Assembly (NCBI RefSeq): GCF_003369915.1
Contig: NC_046677.1
Span: forward strand, 4,588,001 to 4,652,000
DNA from: Drosophila miranda
Lineage: Eukaryota; Arthropoda; Insecta; Diptera; Drosophilidae
Length of the DNA stretch: 64,000 bases
Direction: 5' to 3'
The notes under the pieces: model-generated
Database searches by the model: none
The model's input: the letters and a program-made list of their open reading frames with translations, nothing else
What the model was told of the DNA's origin: nothing
Position numbers and translations under genes: made by a program
Shown: positions 60,054 through 64,000 of the stretch, in pieces
Layout of the letters: each line of letters starts with the position of its first letter
Numbering within the stretch: the stretch's first letter is position 1

Positions 60054-62986
60054 ATGGCTAATGTCGCACAGAACGCGACTTCATCCGTGGAGGTCAAGGA
60101 GGAAGTAGCTGCCAATGCGTTGGGTGCCATTAAAGATGCGGGCAAGGGTGCTTCATCATCTATACTTAAGTCCAGTCGTATTCCTGTGCCCAGAGCCAGC
60201 TATAGCTTTAGCTATTCGAAGCCACGCCAGTATAAGAGGACATCCTTGAATAAGGAGGCTCCGGCCGGGAACTGTAGCAAGGAAAGCATTGGACCCAGTC
60301 CCGGCCCACCGACCGACGATTCCGGCATTGGAATAGACAACTCAATGGAGGACAGTGTGCCCTCGTTGGTTGGCTCGTCGAGTGGTCTGGCCGGGATTGG
60401 CCAAGCGGAGTCCCTGAGAGCTCTCCAGAATGCTGTGGCCGAGATGGAGGCGGATCTAAGCATCTTCGACAGTGATGGGGATACCACCATCAATACCAGT
60501 GATGATGCCGAGTTGACTTTCACGGAACTCGAGAAGGAGGTGGAGACCGCTGTAATAGAAAAGGTGCACCAACTGCTTCCAGAGTCATTGTCGCCGCTAC
60601 AAGAATTGCTCGTGGCACCCGTGGGGCAAATGGTTCAGGAAAATCTAAAAGAACTCCAAGAGGAACCCCAGAACTCGCACAATCAAAAGGTGGAAGCTAT
60701 GAAGGTAAAGGTGTACGGACAGCTCCAAGAACTGGCCATTGGATCATCGGAAGAGCAGGAACCAAAAAAGCTCCAAGCCGCAACTAATCCAGTCTCCGAA
60801 ACTGAGGATCAACGTTATGTGAGAGAGAATTTTGAAAAAATATCAAGTATCTTAATTCCTACATCTCCCAAGAAGATAATGGAAGAACAGACCACGGCAC
60901 AGCAATCTCATCAAAATGAAGATGGTGAACAGACCACGTCTAAGCCATTGGAAGGCAATATAGAGGAGCTACAGGAACCAGAATCTACCGAAAGGCCAGC
61001 TGAAGAACTGCAAGAAAAGACAGCAGTCGATATGCATCCATCAATATCAGTGCCAGTCGAAGAAACATCGGAAAAGCAGGAGCCGAAAGAGCTCAAAACC
61101 GAAACAAGTCCAGTCTCAGAAACTGAAGATCAACGATATGTGAGGGAGAATATTGAACAAATCGCAAGTGTCCTACTTTCGTCTACTTCTCCCAAGAAGA
61201 CAATGCAAGAACAGGCCACGGCAAAGCAATCTGATCAAAATGAAGATGGTCTGCAGCCCACGTCTAAGCCAAAAGACAAAGTGGTGGACAAAGTGGTGGA
61301 CAAAGTGCCATCATTGATGTCAATGCCAGTCAAAGAGAAGCTACAGGAACCACAGGAGCTGGAATCCACCGAAAAGCCAGTGGAAGAACTGCCAGAAGAG
61401 ATAGTAGAGCCAGTCGAAGAACTGGCCATTGAAGCACCGGAAGACCAGCTTAAAACTGAAACGAATCCAGTCTCAGAAACTGACGATGAACGATTTTTAA
61501 GAGAAAATTTTGAAAGAATCGAAAGAATCCTACGTTCTACTCCTCTTACTTTGACAATGAAAGAACAGACCATGGAACAGCAATCTCATCAAAATGAAGA
61601 TGGTCTACAGTCCACGTCTAAGCCATTGGAAGATATAGAAGACAAAGTGCTACCTTCGATGTCGGTGCCACTCAAAGAGAAGCTACAGGAGCCACAGGAG
61701 CTGGAATCCACCGAAAAGCCAGTTGAAGATATAATGACAGAGGAGCTGCCGGAAAAGATAGCGGTCGATGTGCTAGAGGAGCCACATGACCAGACTCTAG
61801 CAGTATCTGTACAGTCAGTGGAACAGAAGCAACATGAGGAGATTCTACAATACCTACCTACCTACAATACAGTGGAAAATATTATAGAGGCACCACAAAA
61901 AGAGCAGGACAAGTCAGTAGAGGACACAATGCCACAGGAGCTGCCAGAAGAGATAGCGGTCGAGGTGGTGCCATCGATATCCGGAGCAATAGGGGAAATT
62001 CAAGAGAAGCAACAAGAGGACCAGGATCTAACCGTCACGTTGCAGGTAGCAGAAGAAGGTAAGCAACATGAGGTGAAACACCAGCAGTTTGATGAGCCAT
62101 ACCATCTTCTCCTTCCAATACAGCAGAAGAGCTTGCACTCGCGTCGGAGACCGCGGAAGCCAACCAGGAACCTCTGGCGGAGGAGGGGCAGTCTGCTCTG
62201 CCTCCTACAAATGTTCTTTCTACAGCAGAAGAGGAGATGCATGAAGCGCCACTTGAGGATTCACAGGCGACGTTGGTGGAAGATACCAAAGAGCTGGAAC
62301 AGAATCAGCCCAACCACGCCCAACTGCAGTTCAATGCGAATGCAGTGGAAGGATCTCCTCGGGCAGAACTAGAACAGGAGAAAATTGAAGTTCTACCAAG
62401 TACTTCCACGTCTAGATCAGGGCTGCTTGAAGATTTCATGCAGACGCTGGATGATGAGAAAAATGGCGAGCAAATCAAGAAGCTAGTAGAAGAGATCATG
62501 AAGCTGCAAAACGAGCAACCCGACGAGACACTACCCAACACGATCCACCAAGAAAAAGAGATCCCAGACAACCAGGAAGAACAGCAAGACAAGGATGAGG
62601 ATCTACTATCTACTACGTTCCATGAGATGGAAACTGGGAGTCGTAGCCACAGCCCCTTGTTGGGGATGGCTGGGCTTAGAGCTTTGGAAGGATATATGGA
62701 GCACGGTATACTGCGCCATCTGATGCCCAGAGATGTAAGCCCAGACGAAGTAGTTCCGGTTGAGCAGGAGGATGATACCCACCGCAGCGCCTTGGAGATG
62801 GAGGAAGCACCGGCTGAACAGGTGGAAAATGTCGTGGATGAGGAGACGAACCAGCCATTCAGCAAGACGTTGAATCGCTTTCGCCAGCTCCTGATTCAGC
62901 TGCGGGCTTACACGAATCCGATGGACTGTATACCACTTGCGCTGGTCGGCACGGCATTTTTGTTGATCTATTTCCGCAAGTTTTAG
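60054..62986 (+). CDS. Repeat-rich, tail-anchored protein with SxIP motif (uncharacterised)
   Basis: CDS is join(60054..62058, 62124..62986), 955 codons. The 65-bp intron (GTAAGC donor, ATACAG acceptor, phase 1) is needed: unspliced, the frame shifts out and ends at 62372. The N-terminus is basic and Ser/Pro-rich (KSSRIPVPRASYSFSYSKPR) with SRIP at 41-44, the EB1-binding SxIP pattern. The middle is strongly acidic, Glu/Gln/Pro-rich and probably disordered, with three repeats starting near residues 245, 352 and 471 (PVSETEDQRYVRENFE, SHQNEDG, LQEPQELESTEKPVEEL). The C-terminus has a single hydrophobic segment (about 934-951, IPLALVGTAFLLIYF) followed by RKF, a tail anchor of the short, basic-ended type found on mitochondrial outer membrane or ER proteins. 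No known enzyme domain is seen. Family unrecognised. Confidence 0.8.
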
Positions 62987-63234
62987 GCGCACAATAATTG
63001 AAAATGAAAAAAGACAATAATCCAAAAAGTGCAAATACAATATTCCCAGATCGAGCGTTACAAAATCGCACAACGCATTGTTGTTGAGTTGCTAAATTAA
63101 ATTACATTTCAAAATAAATATTCATTCAAATACAACCCATTGCAAGTATCAATTTTTAATTTGAAATGATCGCGCCAAACTATAGCAGTGTTGCATTGAG
63201 ACCTTGTATTACGCTAGAAGGCGCCAAAATGAAT
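62987..63234 (+). other. 3' flank of the repeat-protein gene
   Basis: AATAAA at 63113-63118 lies about 130 bp after the stop codon and is the likely poly(A) signal. The remainder up to the INE-1 copy holds nothing recognised. Confidence 0.55.
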
Positions 63235-64000
63235 CTAAAACGAGGGGGAACGTTGTGAGTTGCTGCGGACACCGCAACTCTACGGTTATACCCGATACTA
63301 AGTCAGTATAACTCTCCTCCGGCAGACGCCGCTAATATTAAACGACACGACAAAGAGTGCGTGCGAGAGAGACAGAAAATCAGTATGAGCGTGACGGCGG
63401 GCGCTGCGTAGCCACTGAAAATTGATTTCTTGCTTTTGGCTACAAAAATAATCCGATCTGATCCAGATTCAGCAATCTGATAGATATGGTCATTATCTAT
63501 GATTCTGCGTTTTTAGTTTTCTCGAATGTGCAATATTGTGGATGCAACAGATTTTCGTTTTTTGTGGGGGCGGAAGGGGGTGGGGCGAAATTCTGAGATA
63601 TACGTTTTATAGTGAGATCTAACAGAAGTGCGGATACCAAATTTGGTTACTCTAGCCTTAATAGTCTCTGAGATTTGTGGATGCCCCAGATTTTCGTCCT
63701 TTGCGGGTGCGGAAGGGGGTGTGGCGAAATTTGGGCACGAAACGGTCAAGGTCCGATATCACAGGAGTGTGGATACCAAATTTGGTTGCTCTGGCTCTTA
63801 TAGGTTCTGAGATCCTTGAACTCATATTTTGCAATTGACAAAACCGACCATGAAACCTGTGTGTTAGAGAGAGACAGAGCGAGAAAGAATGAAATTGTTT
63901 TCTTGATTCTGGCTATAATCATTATTCGATCTGGTTCAGATTTTGCACTGTAGAAGATATGGTCATTCTGACCGATTCTGCGTTTTTGAATTTATCGTAT
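63235..64000 (-). mobile_element. INE-1/DINE-1-like element, copy 2 (inverted, runs off the window)
   Basis: This is the reverse complement of the element at 23809-24897, starting CTAAAACGAGGGGGAACG. The hairpin GAGTTGC...GCAACTC, TATACCCGATACTAAG and the GATACCAAATTTGGTTACTC blocks follow in mirror order. The other end lies beyond 64000. Confidence 0.85.

Noticed and set aside
60054-62372. Reading the tail-anchored gene as an unspliced 772-residue protein
   Set aside because: After 62058 the frame becomes Arg-rich and loses the repeat style, while splicing to 62124 restores it and reaches the membrane anchor.
1-64000. tRNA, rRNA and CRISPR arrays
   Set aside because: No cloverleaf-compatible B-box context, rRNA core or spaced direct repeats were seen by eye; a tRNAscan run would be decisive.

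Overview
The window is insect DNA, almost certainly from a Drosophila species. It holds spliced genes with short GT-AG introns, AT-rich introns, CA/TG and trinucleotide microsatellites, an INE-1/DINE-1 type Helitron, a LOA-clade non-LTR retrotransposon and a P-element derivative. The gene pair AkhR-Tsp is recognisable. The P-type and LOA-type (bilbo/TRIM-like) elements fit the obscura group, but that placement is an inference and not proved here. There is no bacterial, viral or CRISPR content.

Layout. 1-1685: AT-rich sequence without a recognisable gene, resembling a long 3' UTR. 1686-7757: repeat A1, a defective LOA-type retrotransposon (R1), repeat A2. 8344-9910 (minus strand): Aatf/Che-1 homologue, two exons, with a Motif 1 + Motif 6 promoter. 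10028-11561: several decayed copies of one dispersed repeat. 11562-16537: retrotransposon R2 with an exact 11-bp target-site duplication, then repeat A3. R1+A2 and R2+A3 are two nearly identical ~5-kb blocks. 19186-25633: adipokinetic hormone receptor (AkhR), with two possible C-terminal ends. A small minus-strand gene (22859-23221) and an INE-1 element lie inside or beside its last intron. 29793-57767: thrombospondin (Tsp), assembled here as 12 coding exons (1060 codons) behind a perfect Inr+DPE promoter and a long noncoding first exon. 58513-62986: a truncated paralogue followed by its full-length parent gene, made by a tandem duplication that also copied the end of Tsp. A 471-bp P-element MITE sits in the second copy. 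63235-64000: a second INE-1 copy, inverted relative to the first.

Main points. (1) Tsp contains a phase-compatible alternative last exon with poly(A) signals, followed within about 500 bp by a TATA/Inr promoter and a signal-peptide exon that is also phase-compatible. The locus could therefore make separate N-terminal and C-terminal secreted proteins. (2) The 59009-59479 element has P-type 32-bp perfect inverted ends and an 8-bp duplication. (3) The gene pair downstream of Tsp shows a readable duplication breakpoint, where Tsp-derived DNA supplies the stop codon of the truncated copy. (4) The full-length gene encodes a repeat-rich, tail-anchored protein with an EB1-type SxIP motif near its N-terminus.

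AkhR (fat-body energy mobilisation), Tsp (muscle-tendon matrix) and Aatf (nucleolar ribosome biogenesis) are functionally unrelated neighbours.
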